Positions 1-12,780 of a stretch of 64,000 nt of DNA are shown here, piece by piece (the first letter of the stretch is position 1; each line of letters opens with the position of its first letter). Both the position numbers and the translations under genes were made by a program. The notes beneath the pieces are model-generated. The model made no database searches. It saw only the letters and a list, made by a program, of their open reading frames with translations, and had not been told where the DNA came from. The stretch covers positions 50,835,493-50,899,492 of the forward strand of contig NC_044573.1 of assembly GCF_901933205.1 (NCBI RefSeq). Direction: 5' to 3'. This DNA comes from Camarhynchus parvulus (taxonomy: Eukaryota; Chordata; Aves; Passeriformes; Thraupidae).

Positions 1-1436
1 TACCTCAAAAAAGGTCAAAAAATAGTTGTGGTAAGGTAGATCCCAATGCATTTTTGATATAAAGAAAGATTAAAGCGTCAGTAGCTGATTACTTTTTTTT
101 TTACTTTATTTTTTCAATGCAAAATATTTGAATCTATTTCTAATACAGTGTACATATTTTTGACAAGTTTTCACTTGGAGTTTTTTGATTTCTGGTTTCC
201 ATTAAATAACAATATAGAAATCTAATGAAAAAATAATGCTATTTTAGATAGTAGAAACTTCTTTTAGAATGTTTTCAGTTTCCAAAAAAAAAAAGTCTTC
301 TCAGGGAGGACAAAGGGCTTTTGCCTTCCTCTTTGTCTTTATGAAAAAAATTCTATTCAGAAAAATGTCTGCCAGCTATAATGGCAATAAGTGTCATTGA
401 CTGAGAAGTATAAAGGTCCCCTAGATAGTTCTGACTCTGTCCCTGACAGAGGTTAAGTTCTTTGTCAAAAAGTCATTGAGTTTACGTGCTATTAAAGCAG
501 CATATTTCCCAGACTATATTTAGCTGTTTGAGTATAGGTTATGTATGTTAGGATGAGGGTGATAAAGCAGTTGTAGACTGCAACATAAGGTGATTTTCTT
601 TACTGCACAATTACGGTTTATGTTACCATAAAGCTTTTGCCAGGGATGAAAAGTTGGGGAGGATTAAAGGAAATGCTATAAAACGTATCAAAGTGGATTG
701 CATAAACAATTGCCATGCTCTGGGAAATGGCTGATTAATTGACTGAAGTGAGACATCTGCAGGATGTTGGCACTATGGATATATCAAAGGATCTCAGCCG
801 CCTTGTTTGCTTTAATAAAAGTCGCTTAATTTGTTCCAACAGTACAAAACCTCCTGTTATAACTGATTTGTCACCCTCATTGTTAAGGGAAAGAGCCCTA
901 CACCTTTAAGTACAAGAGTCTTCCCACAGCCAGACCTCCTTGCACGTTTCTCTGTGCAGAGACAAGAATACAGGACTTTGTTAGACCTCAAAAATTGAGA
1001 GAGGAAAGATTTAACAAGCAAAACGTGAGTGTGCGTATGTTTGGAAAAAACTACTTGCTTCATTGACCTCTGCCTTCTCTTTGACCAATATTAGGAAAAT
1101 AAAGCTCTTATTGTCCTTTCATCTGTCTTCCAAACTTATTCTTGCCTTGTGACAATAGTGCTTTACAATCTTCAGTGACCATTTTCAGCTAGCCACTGCT
1201 ATCCTATTCCCTGATAAGAAACTTACTCACAGACAAAACAAGGCCCATAATGCAAAGACAGTGATCCCCTGTGTAAGTGCTTAGCTCTGAATAAAAACTG
1301 TGCACAGTTTAGATGTTCTGACCAGAAAATTATTCAGGAGAGAGTTTTTAAATACTGTCTTTTGACATTATCTTGGAGGCAATGGTTTATCCTTTCTTCT
1401 TAAATCCCACCTATCATGTATATACATAAGTGCATA

Positions 1437-1450
1437 TGTGTGTGTGTGTG
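1437..1450. repeat. (TG)n microsatellite
   Basis: Seven TG dinucleotides, flanked by alternating TA/CA sequence that extends a purine-pyrimidine alternating tract from about 1419 to 1472. It is short and likely only weakly polymorphic. Confidence 0.85.
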
Positions 1451-4400
1451 TATATGCATATATTTGTGTATATAACCTCGGGACCTCTGACTGTTTCACT
1501 CTGATTAAGCACATAAGTAATGCAAAATCCAAGGAAGATAAACCACCACTCTCTTGAAAGTGGAAAAAACTTGGTCCTAATCACAGTCCCAAGCTGAGTA
1601 TTTTTATGAGAGATGCTGAATCTTTTTTACATTTTCATGTAAAATGTAAAGGAGAAAGGGATTTCCTAATATGTCACAATCACTATGATGAGTAAAAGAC
1701 TTCCTATGAGAGTTTAAAGTGCATTAAATATTTTTGTTACTACCCGGTTAAGAAAGGAAAATGAATATAGAATTGCTGGAAATACTTCCTGGCTAGAAAA
1801 ATATCTAGATTTCGAATAAAGAAAAGAAAAAATGAAATAGCAAAACAAGTATGGAGAAGATTGAGTAACATGAAGTGATTTTCATACAATTATGTGAAAA
1901 GAGTCGTTTGCTTACTCTTTCCAAACCCTGATGATTGACAGGTTTTCACTTAGCTGCTTTTTTTAAACTACAGAAAATTATTAGGATACTCCTGTTAGTA
2001 TTAGGTAAACTACTTACATACAGCACAATGCCGGTTTCCCCAGTACTCGCCTTCTATCTGCAGCAGTTTTAAAAAACATTCAAAAAGTGCACAAACATAT
2101 GTAAATCTTCATAGTATAGCTTGTTGCTGAAATGTCATGGATGAAAATATTTCTAAATATTTCATTAATTCCAGTAACTCTTAGGAAAATTTAGAACTTT
2201 AGGATGCAATTAGCAAATGTGACATATTATAAATGATAATCAAGAAATTAAACCACTGACCTAGAAAAGCAGCTCCTAATGATAGATGTTGGTGTAGCGC
2301 AGATACTCCAGAGACTAGGTAGAAAAAAAAAGCCAACATAATAAAGTAGAATTAATTATATGTTTTTGAAATAAGATGTGATTGTGATAGGCAAATTCTG
2401 ACTAGCGCTAAAGAATTATTCACGGAGGTTTAAAACAGCCACAATTGTTTCTTCTACCCAGGTTAAATTTCCTCACCAAGATACAGGACTTATATTGCAG
2501 GTATAACTATGAAAATATATGTACTGATTCATCTGTGGCAGCAGGATCCTTTTCTTTAGAGGCAGAGTATGTAGACAGAAGGAGTTTTTCTGTCTGCATA
2601 GTTGTGCAACTTCTCCAAACACCCAGAGGTCAGCCCATAAAGCTCTTCTTTGTCAGCGGTGCTGTGTCCACATGGGGTTTTTTGGCTGGCACAGCTATTT
2701 TGGCAGAGAATATGTGAGTTTTTTCACACTCTTCACTGACATAGCTGTGTGGATAAAACATTGTAGAGCAGAAGAAGCATGCACACACAATATGTCTCTC
2801 CCTCCTCAGCCTGCCTTTGCTTTTCACCTCTTCACAAATTAGTAACTTGAGGCATGGTTTGCTGAAGCAAGGAATAAACACAGGGAGTTTAAAGTATCAC
2901 ATCACTGTTACTCCCAGACACTACTATCAGATCATGGGCTAAAGGAAATAGATGAATGGGTGGTGCAAGTAAAATTTCAAGAGTTCCCTTTTTTTATTTT
3001 TTTGGTTGGGGTGTTTTTGCTATAATGATGTTAGACACTGATAAAAAAAAAGTAACATATAGGCTTACCACCAGAAATTTTTGAGAATAGGCTCACCATG
3101 TTAAATATAGATGGATGGGAAAAAAGAATCATCAAGGTACTAATGATCCACCAAAGCATGTTGAAGAGTGCAGTTTTAATGAATTGGGAGCTTCGCGACT
3201 GTGTTCATTAGACTGGGCTCAGCTTGGGTTTCTCTGCCAGCGTTCAGGAAATTCTAATCAAAGGAGAAGAATTAATATGTAGACTTTACATCCAGGGTAC
3301 TCTGCCAGCCCCAGATGGCTCCTAGCATCTCATAGCCACTTGAGAAAGGGGTTTTCAAAGCACAGCTTCTTAGAAAAAGGTCCCTGAAATTTGACTCTCT
3401 TTTGTAGAGCCAAGTAGGTGTCACTACTTGTAACAGCAGGAGGAAAAACAGCAGTATCTTGCCTTCAGCTCCCGTTTACCCATGACAAATGGTAAAAAAA
3501 TCCCAGTGTCTCTGATCCACAGACCAAGTGTTCATGTGTCACCAAAGTACTATCCCAAGTGTCCAGCTGCTAAAAGATCTAGGTATTATATTTGTCATTT
3601 TTATGCTTGTCTGCTCCCTTCTATCTCCTGCTGAGAGCCCCTTTTTCCAGTGCTATGTGGGCTGAGTCTCAGTGAGCAGCCGAAATGATTCCATAGAGTG
3701 ACAGAAAGTCATAGATGCTAGTTCCTAGGACAAGCTATGCCTCTCTAGGAGCACTTTATTTTATCCAGTATACTACTAAATAGCAAGCGGTAGGTAGGAA
3801 AAAAATTGCTGTGAGACTTGTATGTTGCTAGATATACTCTTTTCCTCCTCCCATTTTTCTATTTCCTCTCTCATCCCTTAATACCATACTTGAACTTCTC
3901 TCAAGTGGGTCAATGAATAGTAAGTAGTTTCAATATCAGTGAAAGATGTCTGTACTCCAGATGAGATTTTACCTGATTCCTTAAAAAGACAAGACTTCAT
4001 TTCTTTTCTACAAAAACTCCTAAGAACAGGAATGTTCTGGTATGAACAAAAGAGTGTTCTACAGTAAATCAGTGTTTTCTGAAGAGGTTGAACAGTAAGT
4101 ATTTACATAGAATACATTTCTGTACAAACCAGGCAGCTAGAAAATAAATCTATGCCAACAGTTCTGTGTAAATCCTTTTGCTTGGACTAGCTGACCAGCC
4201 TGGGGCAGAAGGAAGCAGAAACATTCATTATTCTATTTATTCATTAGAATTAATTCCCCTCACAAAGAAGGCCAGTTATAAATGCATGTGTCATTAATGA
4301 AATAGGTTCAAGAATAACAAATGGAAGAAAAATTAGAGCATCATGAAACAGGTTTTGCAATGTTTCTTCTTGCATATTATTTGCACGTCTTACAAAAAAA

Positions 4401-4976
4401 AAATACTAGTATGACAAACCTGAAAAGAAGAGCCTCAAATTCAAAGACAATATTTTACCACAAAAGGACAACTCCCAAGAGAGGAGTGGAAGAAGAAAAA
4501 AACAAAAATAATGACAAAGCAGGTCCAAAAATAATAGTCTAACAAGAGATAATTTATTCAAGTTATGACTGATGCATTCCTCTAATTATATTGCGATAAC
4601 TGAAATCAAATTCCAGCAGATTATTGAGGTCATATAGGTCTGCTGCAGTTATCATAACTGTATCACTGATAGACATTTCAGCAAACCTAAAAAAAAAAAA
4701 AAAGAATGGCTTGAGCTGTTTTTCATTTTACCTCAACAGACTTGGTCAGACCAACCTGATTAAACCAGCAGGATTATTTGTCTTATGGGCCACAGAAAGC
4801 AGGGTTTCAGCAGCAAGAACCGGCTCTCATGGTATTGATCTCACCAACAGGATTGACAGTGATTGCCTTCTAAGCTTGTAGCCTGATAGGTGAGAAAAAT
4901 AAAGGACAAATTCTTCAGTCAACTAGAAAATGTCAGCTAAGAGTCCTGGTGACAAAACTGTTACATTCCTGGATTG

Positions 4977-4999
4977 TTTTACACTGACACAGTGTAAAA
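4977..4999. repeat. Short perfect hairpin
   Basis: Two 10-base arms (TTTTACACTG and its exact complement) are separated by three bases (ACA). This is a perfect inverted repeat in otherwise featureless DNA. There is no sign that it is a transcription terminator or a microRNA; the stem is too short for the latter. Confidence 0.7.
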
Positions 5000-5332
5000 T
5001 GAGCAAGCAGTGGAGGACCATTTGTTTGCCCCGAAGGTACTATTGCAACTTATTTATTTAAGAATGGCAACTTGATACCTTTCTTAAGCATGAAAAAAAA
5101 AAAAAATCTAACTAGAGTGAGTTACTCAAACTGTAGTGAGCTTTGGTCAGTGAAGAATCCAGAAAACATGGCATCATCACTAGCATATGTTGGTGTTTGA
5201 AAGTGCTGCTTTTCATTTAACTGCAAGAGAACTTAATTTATTTTGTACTCTGGCACACAACCTATAAAATACTTGGTTTCTTGTGCACTCATTTAAAAAA
5301 AAATCTTTGGAAGTTTTGATGGTTTCACCAAC

Positions 5333-5337
5333 CTAGT
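5333..5337. repeat. Target-site duplication CTAGT, left copy
   Basis: The same five bases follow the LTR at 5728-5732. Removing the LTR and one copy restores a continuous CR1 ORF2 segment, which confirms the insertion boundaries. Confidence 0.88.
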
Positions 5338-5727
5338 TGTCGCCGGTTGGCCACAAGGTTTTCGGGGTGAAGGAAGAGACGAGATGGGCTCCATGATCAG
5401 AAGGCTTGATTTATTATGTTATGATATAAACATCTATTATAACTATACTAAAAAGAAAAAGAAAAGGAGAGTTTCCAGAAGCTGCTAGCTACCTAAGAAT
5501 AGAAAGTAAAGAATGATCAACAAACCTTGCTCTCTCGGACTGTGTCCGAGAGAGCTCAGTTCTGGATTGGCCATTACCTCCAAACACTCAATCTGGGCCA
5601 ATCCAGAACTGACCTGCTGCATTCCACAGAAGCAGATAACCTATTGTTTATGTCTGGTTGCTGAAATTCTCAGCTTCAGCAGGAAAATCCTAAGAGAGGA
5701 TTTTTCATAAAAGAAATGTCTGTGACA
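5338..5727 (-). mobile_element. Solo LTR of an endogenous retrovirus, family A, inside CR1
   Basis: This is a 390-bp solo LTR on the minus strand, read from TGTCACAGAC (at 5727) to ...GGCGACA (at 5338), so it has the TG...CA ends of retroviral LTRs. It is flanked by an exact 5-bp duplication, CTAGT, at 5333-5337 and 5728-5732. A minus-strand AATAAA (5410-5415) is in the expected place for polyadenylation. A second copy of the family lies at 38706-39097 in the opposite orientation. The U3-like part carries two strong stem-loops (5529-5555 and 5557-5611). There is no internal retroviral sequence, so it is the product of recombination between two LTRs. A 5-bp duplication is usual for ERVL/ERV1-like elements, but the sister copy has 6 bp, so the class is uncertain. 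Confidence 0.92.
5529..5611 (-). promoter_or_regulatory. Tandem stem-loops with CCAAT boxes in LTR U3
   Basis: The first hairpin has 12-bp perfect arms (5529-5540 and 5544-5555) with a 3-base loop. The second has 16-bp perfect arms (5557-5572 and 5596-5611) around a 23-base loop. The second stem contains ATTGG and CCAAT in opposite orientation, the core of the NF-Y binding site. By position they fall in the U3 promoter region of the reverse-strand LTR. Binding is inferred from the motif alone. Confidence 0.6.
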
Positions 5728-8093
5728 CTAGTGGCCTTCTGTGATGGACCAACTATGTCAGTGGAGAATCAAAAGGTTACCTGTACAGTTTACCTGGACT
5801 TCTGTAAAGCCTTTGACATGGTCCTCCACAACATCCTTCTCTGAAAATTAGAGAGAGACGATTTCATGGCTGGACTGTTAGATGGATAAGAAATTGGTTG
5901 TACAGTCACTTCCAGAGGGTAGTGGTCCACAGCCCAGAATCCTGATGGACATCAGTGAGGAATGGTGTCCCCTGGGGGTCTGTAGGGGGCCAGTGTTATT
6001 TGGTGTCTTCATTAATAACACAGATGAAGGGATAGAGTTCATCCTCAGTAAGTTTACAGATGAGACCAAGCTGAGTGGTGCAGCTGACACACGTGGAGGA
6101 TGGGATGGTATCCATAGGGACCTGAAAAATCTCAAGAAATAGGCCCATGGGGATCTCATGAGGTCTAACAGGACCAGGTACAAGGTGCTGCACATGGGTC
6201 ATGGCAACCCACAGTACCAACACAGGCAGGGGGATGAACAGATGGAGTGCAGCTCTGCCAAGAAGGACTTGGGGATGCTGGTGGGTGAGAGCCAGCAGTG
6301 TGTGCTCACAGCCCAGAAAGCCCAGAAAACCTGAGGTGAATATACAAGTGGAGAGAGATTATTTGCAAGGGCATGTAGTGACAGGACAAGGCGGAATGGT
6401 TTCAAACTGACAGGCAGTGGGTTTAGAATAGATGTTAGGAAAAAATTCTTTACTGTGAGGGTGGTGAGTCACTGGAATAGGCTGCTTGGAGAAGTTGTGG
6501 GTGCCTCATTCCTGCAACTGTTCAAGGTCAGGTTGGAGTGGGCTCTGAGCAAGCCGGTGTGGTGAAAGTTGCCGCTGCTGCTGACATAAGCAATACAAAA
6601 AATACGACTTCACCCTGGAATACTGTACACCAGCCCCCTGCCTGTTCACACAACTGTCTATACCTTCCTTCATGCCTAGAATTATTACTTTATGCTTCTT
6701 TTTCAGTTTCTAAGCCTAGCGCTTAATTTAGCATGCAAGATTCTTTTATACTGAAGGACTATCCTTAACCATGAGCAAAATTTTATCATCTGTTTTCCAG
6801 GTAGCATTTTCAAATTCTGCAAATGAAATTATTAAAACTAAGAAATAGGTCACAACCTTGGCAACCATCTGATGTGAGACCGTGTAATCTGCTAGCACAC
6901 TGGTTGTCATGGAAACTGACAATATTAGATTTTTCCTTCAATGCAACCTGTTTTATGCATAAATTATTAGCATATTATTAACATATTAAATCTAAGGCAC
7001 TGGCACTTCAAAGCAGATCACCCATGTGTTTTATGTGTGTCCATGAGTAACTTAAACACATTCTTATTGGCATTGAGGAGAGGGTTCGTCAGCTGGGGAC
7101 TCTGACAGAGGAAAGAGCTTTTAGATTGGACAGTACAGGCTGGCTTTTTAAGATGAATAGATCTCAGGCTCTATCCCATTTACTTAATGACCCACCCAAG
7201 AGTTTTGTATTCCAATGCTCATTTGCTTTGCCTTTTTTTTTTCACTGTCAATCATCTCAGAGTTAAAAGTTTGATTGAGGTAATACCAAATTTATGAGAT
7301 ATGTTGAAAATTTATATATGGTTTAGTTTACTTTTGTCTCAGCTGGAATAAAAACAAAATCTTCTGGACTCTTTGAGAGAAAGCAAACAATTCTTTCACT
7401 CCTTCTGAGCCCTTTATTTCTTCCCCTTCCCCAAATAGTCAGGAGTTAAAAGTCCTTTTTTAAACTCAAGGACTACTGCTCAGCTCTTACTCCCATCTTG
7501 CTCAATTAGCAAATTGCTAAACTGTAGCCTCTCTTCCTGTGTTGATTTCCTTCATCTGTTCTGTATTAGTCTGCAGTACCTATTGGTTGCAAAGTAGCAT
7601 TTCTGAATGACAAAAGATTCACTTAATAATTTTATTTTATTTTCCCCAGCCTGAAGCTGTGTGTATAGCAATTTCAACTGTAGGAAAAATCCAGAGGCAT
7701 GAAATGAGACCATTAACGCATGGCCAAAGAATAACTGTCATACAGTATATAATCTGAGCTGACTTCCTCGTCTCTTTCTTCTGTAAGAAACATCTTGCCC
7801 TTAAAAAAAAAATTTGGAAGTTGAGAACAAAGGACTGAACAATGAATTGAATTTCGTCTGTAAACCTTTGAAAAGAGACAGGATGACAGCCCATCACCTT
7901 TCCTTCCTGCAAACCCTTGGTATGGCAATAACACCTCATGACCTGGAAGTTTTTTCTCATAGTGCTCATAAACCAGTTTGCCTTCCCAATAAGAACTGTC
8001 TTTCCCATTATTCACAAAAGTCAAATTTGAGCTGTAAGGGAAAATTGCTATAAAATGTATGTCATGAGACATAGGAGGAGTTAGTCGAGGTCA

Positions 8094-8158
8094 CAAAGTA
8101 GAACAGGAATGTATTTAGGCACATGAATGTAAAGTAGAACACGAACGTAGGCACAAGG
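8094..8158. repeat. Two-copy tandem duplication, about 32 bp
   Basis: 'aaagtagaaca' is followed about 20 bases later by 'aggcac' in both copies, the second copy slightly shorter. This is a local duplication with several differences between copies, so it is not recent. Confidence 0.65.
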
Positions 8159-8792
8159 GAAGTTCATCCAAAATATATAGTGGATTCACAAATTACGCAA
8201 GTAATTTTTCTGGATCATATTTTTGTGTTTTCTCCTAAAAAGTTATGTAAAGTCAGTACAGAAACCAAAGAATGTTTGTCTTCTTCAAATGTTTCCTGTC
8301 TCATTCTGAAATATGTATGAAATCTGCAAACTCAGCCGTTCAAGTTTTAGTTCTTACATTATCTGCCCTTTGGACATGGCTAATTTACAGAAATTTCATT
8401 CACTATCATAGTTAGATACAATTTCTTACCTTGATGATGATACAAGCTGTGTCTCTTCATGTCACCCTACACATGTGAAGCTCTTCATGTTTCCTACACA
8501 TGATTTCAAGTACCTACCTGGACAACTGTTGGTGTCAGAAGGAATATTCTGTATTTGCAAGTTTCATCAAAACTTTGTCTTCTCCCACAATATTACTTTG
8601 GTATGAAAAATAAATATGTATTAGCCAGAATTAAAGTTTCTTGCTACAAGATTTATTATTCTTTATTTAAAAAAAGAACACAGAAGACATATTTTCTTGC
8701 TATTCGCCATAATGATTAAATTAGGTAAATACTTCTGCTTTTCCACTATGACATTTTAATGGTCACTTTTTCTGATTCCTGTCTATAATGCT

Positions 8793-8840
8793 AAGGTTCA
8801 TATTAATAAGATAAATATTAAGGTTCATATAAATAAGATT
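8793..8840. repeat. Two-copy tandem duplication, about 27 bp
   Basis: 'aaggttcatat(t/a)aataagat' occurs twice, separated by 'aaatatt', giving two near-identical copies in tandem. Confidence 0.75.
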
Positions 8841-9678
8841 TTTCTTTGGTTTCTGTTGAATTTATTGGATCTATTTTGAATGCATCTCAGGTAATGCATG
8901 GGAGGGTTCTTCTTGGTTTTTAATATCTTTCTTTGTTTTTCCCCCCTAATAAGCTAATGAATAGCTGTTTAAAAGTTCCAGTTTTGGAGGCTAAAGACTA
9001 TTTGTTTATTTTTCTCAATGAGAAGACAGAATCTTGTTTTCCCTTGTTCTATTTTCTCTCTGAAGTTACCGGGGCATGTTGTCTTCATTTCTAAGATTTC
9101 CAGTATATCATGACAACTAAATAACATGCAGAAGCAGCAATTCTAGAAGCTGTGTTAATGAAGTGAAACAGGATTTCCTATAATCTTTGGATATGTCACT
9201 ATGGCATTTTCTGATATTGATTTTTCCAGTGTAATTAACAAAGGTGAAAAGAGTGTTACTGAGGAATCAACAAAATGTCCAGATTCTATTTGTGATCCAG
9301 AAACATGATTTTTTTTCCCAATGGTTACATTTAGAAATGGCCAAGAAGAGCAAGAATAGTCAGACTTCAAATTATAGTTTTTTAAGCAGTTTTGGGAACC
9401 TTTTTTCCAACCCATCCTGTAAACTATGTCTCGGGACAGATTTTTTAGCTGACAAAGGGGCTCTGGGGGGTTTATTGTTTCAAGATCTTAGTCTTGGCAA
9501 AGCAAGCACAGATATATTAAATAAGAAACTGTATTTTAGTACTTATTGAGATGCCTCTTAGCTAGGTTATTGTGTAGCTTCTCAAGTGTAATTCCCATTA
9601 GATCTAATCTCCACAGAAAGTAATCCATCATAAACAAACACACAGAGGGACAGGCTATAGCCAGAACAAAAGAATAAA

Positions 9679-9703
9679 ATTTTGTTTTGTTTTGTTTTGT
9701 TTT
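9679..9703. repeat. (TTTTG)n microsatellite
   Basis: About five TTTTG units in tandem, without interruption. Confidence 0.85.
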
Positions 9704-12700
9704 CCCACCATTCTCACAGTGGCTTTCAAAGCTTTCTTTATCATCATTTTGTTTTATCAAGATTGATCAGAGACCCTGGTGGCAAGCTGAAACTAAGAGG
9801 ATTGATCTCAAGTTCAAGTAAGAGAGAATTAGAAATGGGTAAAGCATAATGTATTTAAAGGCATTTTAACTAACTCCAATTCCCAAGTTTTTTGTCAGTT
9901 TACTTAACTGCTTTTGGTATGTTATTGTAAATGGCTTTTCCCATGCAATTTGGAGGGGGAAAAAGTGGTTTCATTTGTTTTTAATAATTTGAGAAGGTGG
10001 TATATAAGAAATTCAACTTCCATCAACAAGTGAGAAAACAACTCTCAAACTTGATCATTGCCTTTGGACAAGAGTAAAGAGATGAGTTCTTGCATGGCTT
10101 TCTGTTCCTCAAGTTATTATTGATGAACTCTCTTACTTACTGTAACTTCAGACCCTTCCACTAAAATATTCTTAGTCACCTGTCACTTTTTTTCTGTCAT
10201 TCCATGCTTTTCCCACCAGATGGTAGGCAATAAAAGCAGGAAACAGAAGCTTATCTGTTACTGTATACTTAAAAGGAATCAAACAAAATTAAATAAAGTG
10301 CAACTGTGAAACAATTCTCCATATGCTGGTCTGCTTTTTATGCTTGCAACTAAAAGGCAGCGCTGGAAGAGATCTGGTCAGTGCTTGCAGGTAGCCGATT
10401 AATGGCGTAAGTGAGGCCTACATGAGCATATGCTACATATGCTACTGCATATTGAAAGGATGCTATTGTGTCTCCTGTTCTGTTGTTCTCTAGTTGTAAA
10501 CAAAACTAATTATTATCAGGATATACATTTTCTGTCAATTCCTTTAAGGAAAAACATTTATTCCACTTATCCTGCTGTAACCAGATAAATGGAATTGTCT
10601 CCCCAATGTGTAAATTTCTTCTCCTGCCTTGTTAGTGCTGTCTTGTACATGAAGTATTCATTTAGTTGCAAAAACCAATTATCATCCCTGTCTGGATACA
10701 TTAAGAATTTTCCTACATGACTTTTTCTCTCTATCCCATTTTAAGCAACAGTGTACATGAATTATTCATACTGCCCATCTTGCAGGCAGGTTTTTTTATT
10801 ATTAAATTCGATCATAATAATAGTTATTACCACAGTCATGGCAGTTTTATGAGTATTCTTCAATGCCATTACCTGGAAAGTTTTCAATCAAGACATATAA
10901 AAGATGCAAATCAATTTCCATAATAAAATTAAACTGTACCATCTACTCTTTCATCCTCGCAATAGAGTTGATTGACAACTTCTCCCTGATAGTCGTAGCT
11001 GATAACTTCTAGGCAAAGTAATGGAGAATGGCAGATTCTTTTACTCTAATATCCTAAGAAATTCAGTATTTTTCTTGTCAGTATTTAATGCTCGTGTCTT
11101 CATACCAACACAGTGTTTAAGATGCAAACATTCTGTTTACAAATATTCCTGCCAAACAAGAGAATTATTTCTCTCTGGCAATATAAGATTTGCCTTTTAC
11201 TAACCAAAGGCTGTGCTGAATAAATGGAATTATTTAATGAATTTTGAGAATAAATTAAATACTTTTTATGTTGTGAGTAGTGCTATTCTCCACAAAGAGG
11301 TCTTTTTCCAAGGAGGATCTTTTCCAGGTGATTCTCCTAACTTCATCCTGCACTTTTATTTTATCTTTCTCCCTCATTTGTTTTAGCACTGTTTTAACAC
11401 AGACTTTAATGACCACCTGATGGTTCTTCTTTGATCCCTTTCTGTGTAAGCACTTGATAACTTGTCCCTTCTTCCTTGTTTGTTTACCACTTCTCTTTTC
11501 TCTGTTTGCTCCCCATTTATCATTTCCTTGTGCTTTAGATCAAAGGTGCTGTCTAAATAAAACATAAAATGTAATGTCCACTGGCGCTAGTATTAACTGC
11601 TGTATAATTTTGCCTTTACTCTGGAGGTGGATTAAATCTTAGTAAAAGTTTAAAATCTTGGCTTCAGATCCATTTACATCAATTGCAAGGCAGAGCAATG
11701 CATTCATATTCAGGAAGTTACTTTGAAATAATACTGGAGTAATTAAGATGAGAATATAAATAGCATTAATAGGGATAAATGTGTCTTCTCTCTTCAATTA
11801 GGAAGTAAGACCAAACAATACAAAATATCAATCAACACTAATACCTTGGGAAATAAAGTGATTGCCATCTAGAATCAAGAAAAAAATTATTTTCATGATA
11901 ACTATTCAGACAATTCTATGCATTATGTAAAGGATAATGTTCCCACTCAAGTTTCTGGGTGGCATCTGTTCAAAGGAGACTCCTGCAGTTGAGACGCTCT
12001 TGCTCCATTCCAATATAAAATACTTATACTCCTCAGAACTTACTCTTTCATGCTCAAAAACACTTAAAAAGATAGATTACATCACACTTCAAGAAAATAA
12101 ATCATGCAAGACTGCTCTGATGTCTGTTATGTAATTCAATTTATTACAGCAAGGCTACAGAATTAATGAGTGAATTACAATTTTTCCCATAAGCAATTTT
12201 TTATTTCTGCTAAGGTCATGTTAGGACTATTATTGTTATTTTTGAAGATGCCTGATGAAAAATTAAGTAAACTGCACATTTTCTGTATAAATTTTCTATT
12301 TTCAAATGTATTTAGATGTTGTCTAGATTGCCATTTAAATTATTCACCAGTTTTTAATGTTACCTGCTTATTATGGCATCGGTCAAAAATCAATTTCTGC
12401 TGAGAAATAATTTCTTTCTTCATCTGCAACATATCCTGAGAAATTTATTGATTTTTATCCACCCGGTGTATAGCTAAGTATTAGTCATCTGTAACAGAAT
12501 TTCACTTTCTACATTCACAACTCTCCCTTCCCATGACCATTTTACTGGTTATAATAATAAATTATTCCACCAAGCTTTCAAAATTATTCTAACTCTGAAT
12601 ATAGTGTTTGGAATTAATAGTAGCACCATAGCCCATGTATAAAATATGCAGTTCATATGTACAATGAGATGTTAGAACAAATGCTGTCATTATTGCTTTG

Positions 12701-12780
12701 GGACAAACTGCCTTCTATGCCACAGATCACTAGAAACACTGGAGGTGTTGGCATTTTCCACAGAGCTGGAATTTAGTTGA

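Larger units (their letters stand above)
1..5309. other. AT-rich non-coding stretch, no gene seen
   Basis: I find no exon, RNA gene or recognisable transposon here. Open frames are at most 90 codons (2445-2717 on the plus strand is the longest), with no recognisable domain. Visible structure is limited to a (TG)7 run near 1437-1450, poly-A runs near 4689 and 5094, and a short perfect hairpin at 4977-4999. It could be intergenic or intronic. Confidence 0.6.
5310..6575 (+). mobile_element. CR1 LINE fragment (RT region plus 3' end), split by an LTR
   Basis: This is a degraded CR1 non-LTR retrotransposon on the plus strand. The piece left of the inserted LTR (about 5310-5337) reads as the ORF2 region encoding 'FTNLV'. 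It resumes exactly after the LTR at about 5733 with the 'GLL/AFCDG'-like stretch, followed near 5790-5840 by the reverse-transcriptase motif VYLDFCKAFDMV (family form VYLDFSKAFDTV). The segment 5880-6410 keeps the usual CR1 landmarks (the W-RNWL region, 'GVPWGSVGGQ', 'KYKVLHMGHG'-like sequence), but with several stops and frameshifts. The 3' UTR (6360-6575) matches the usual CR1 tail up to the 'ggttggagtgggct' segment; the terminal octamer repeats are missing. It is a dead copy. Open frames inside it are relics. Confidence 0.93.
6576..12780. other. AT-rich non-coding stretch, no gene seen
   Basis: No exon is supported. The longest open frames are 119 and 123 codons on the minus strand near 7640-8070. 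They overlap each other in different frames and are unrecognised. The region has small tandem duplications at 8094-8158 and 8793-8840, a (TTTTG) run at 9679-9703, and an AT-rich block near 6900-7010 with octamer-like ATGCATAAAT. No transposon is recognised. Confidence 0.55.

Noticed and set aside
5882..6410. Several 68-105 codon frames on both strands
   Set aside because: All are shadows of a degraded CR1 reverse-transcriptase and 3' region, with stops and frameshifts.
7637..8072. 123- and 119-codon minus-strand frames
   Set aside because: They overlap in different frames and have no recognised motif; no splice-site pattern makes one of them preferable.
10213..10226. CTCF-like CCACCAGATGG (and CCACAAGATGGC at 24513)
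   Set aside because: Only core-level similarity; chance occurrence in 64 kb is too likely without a matrix score or ChIP data.
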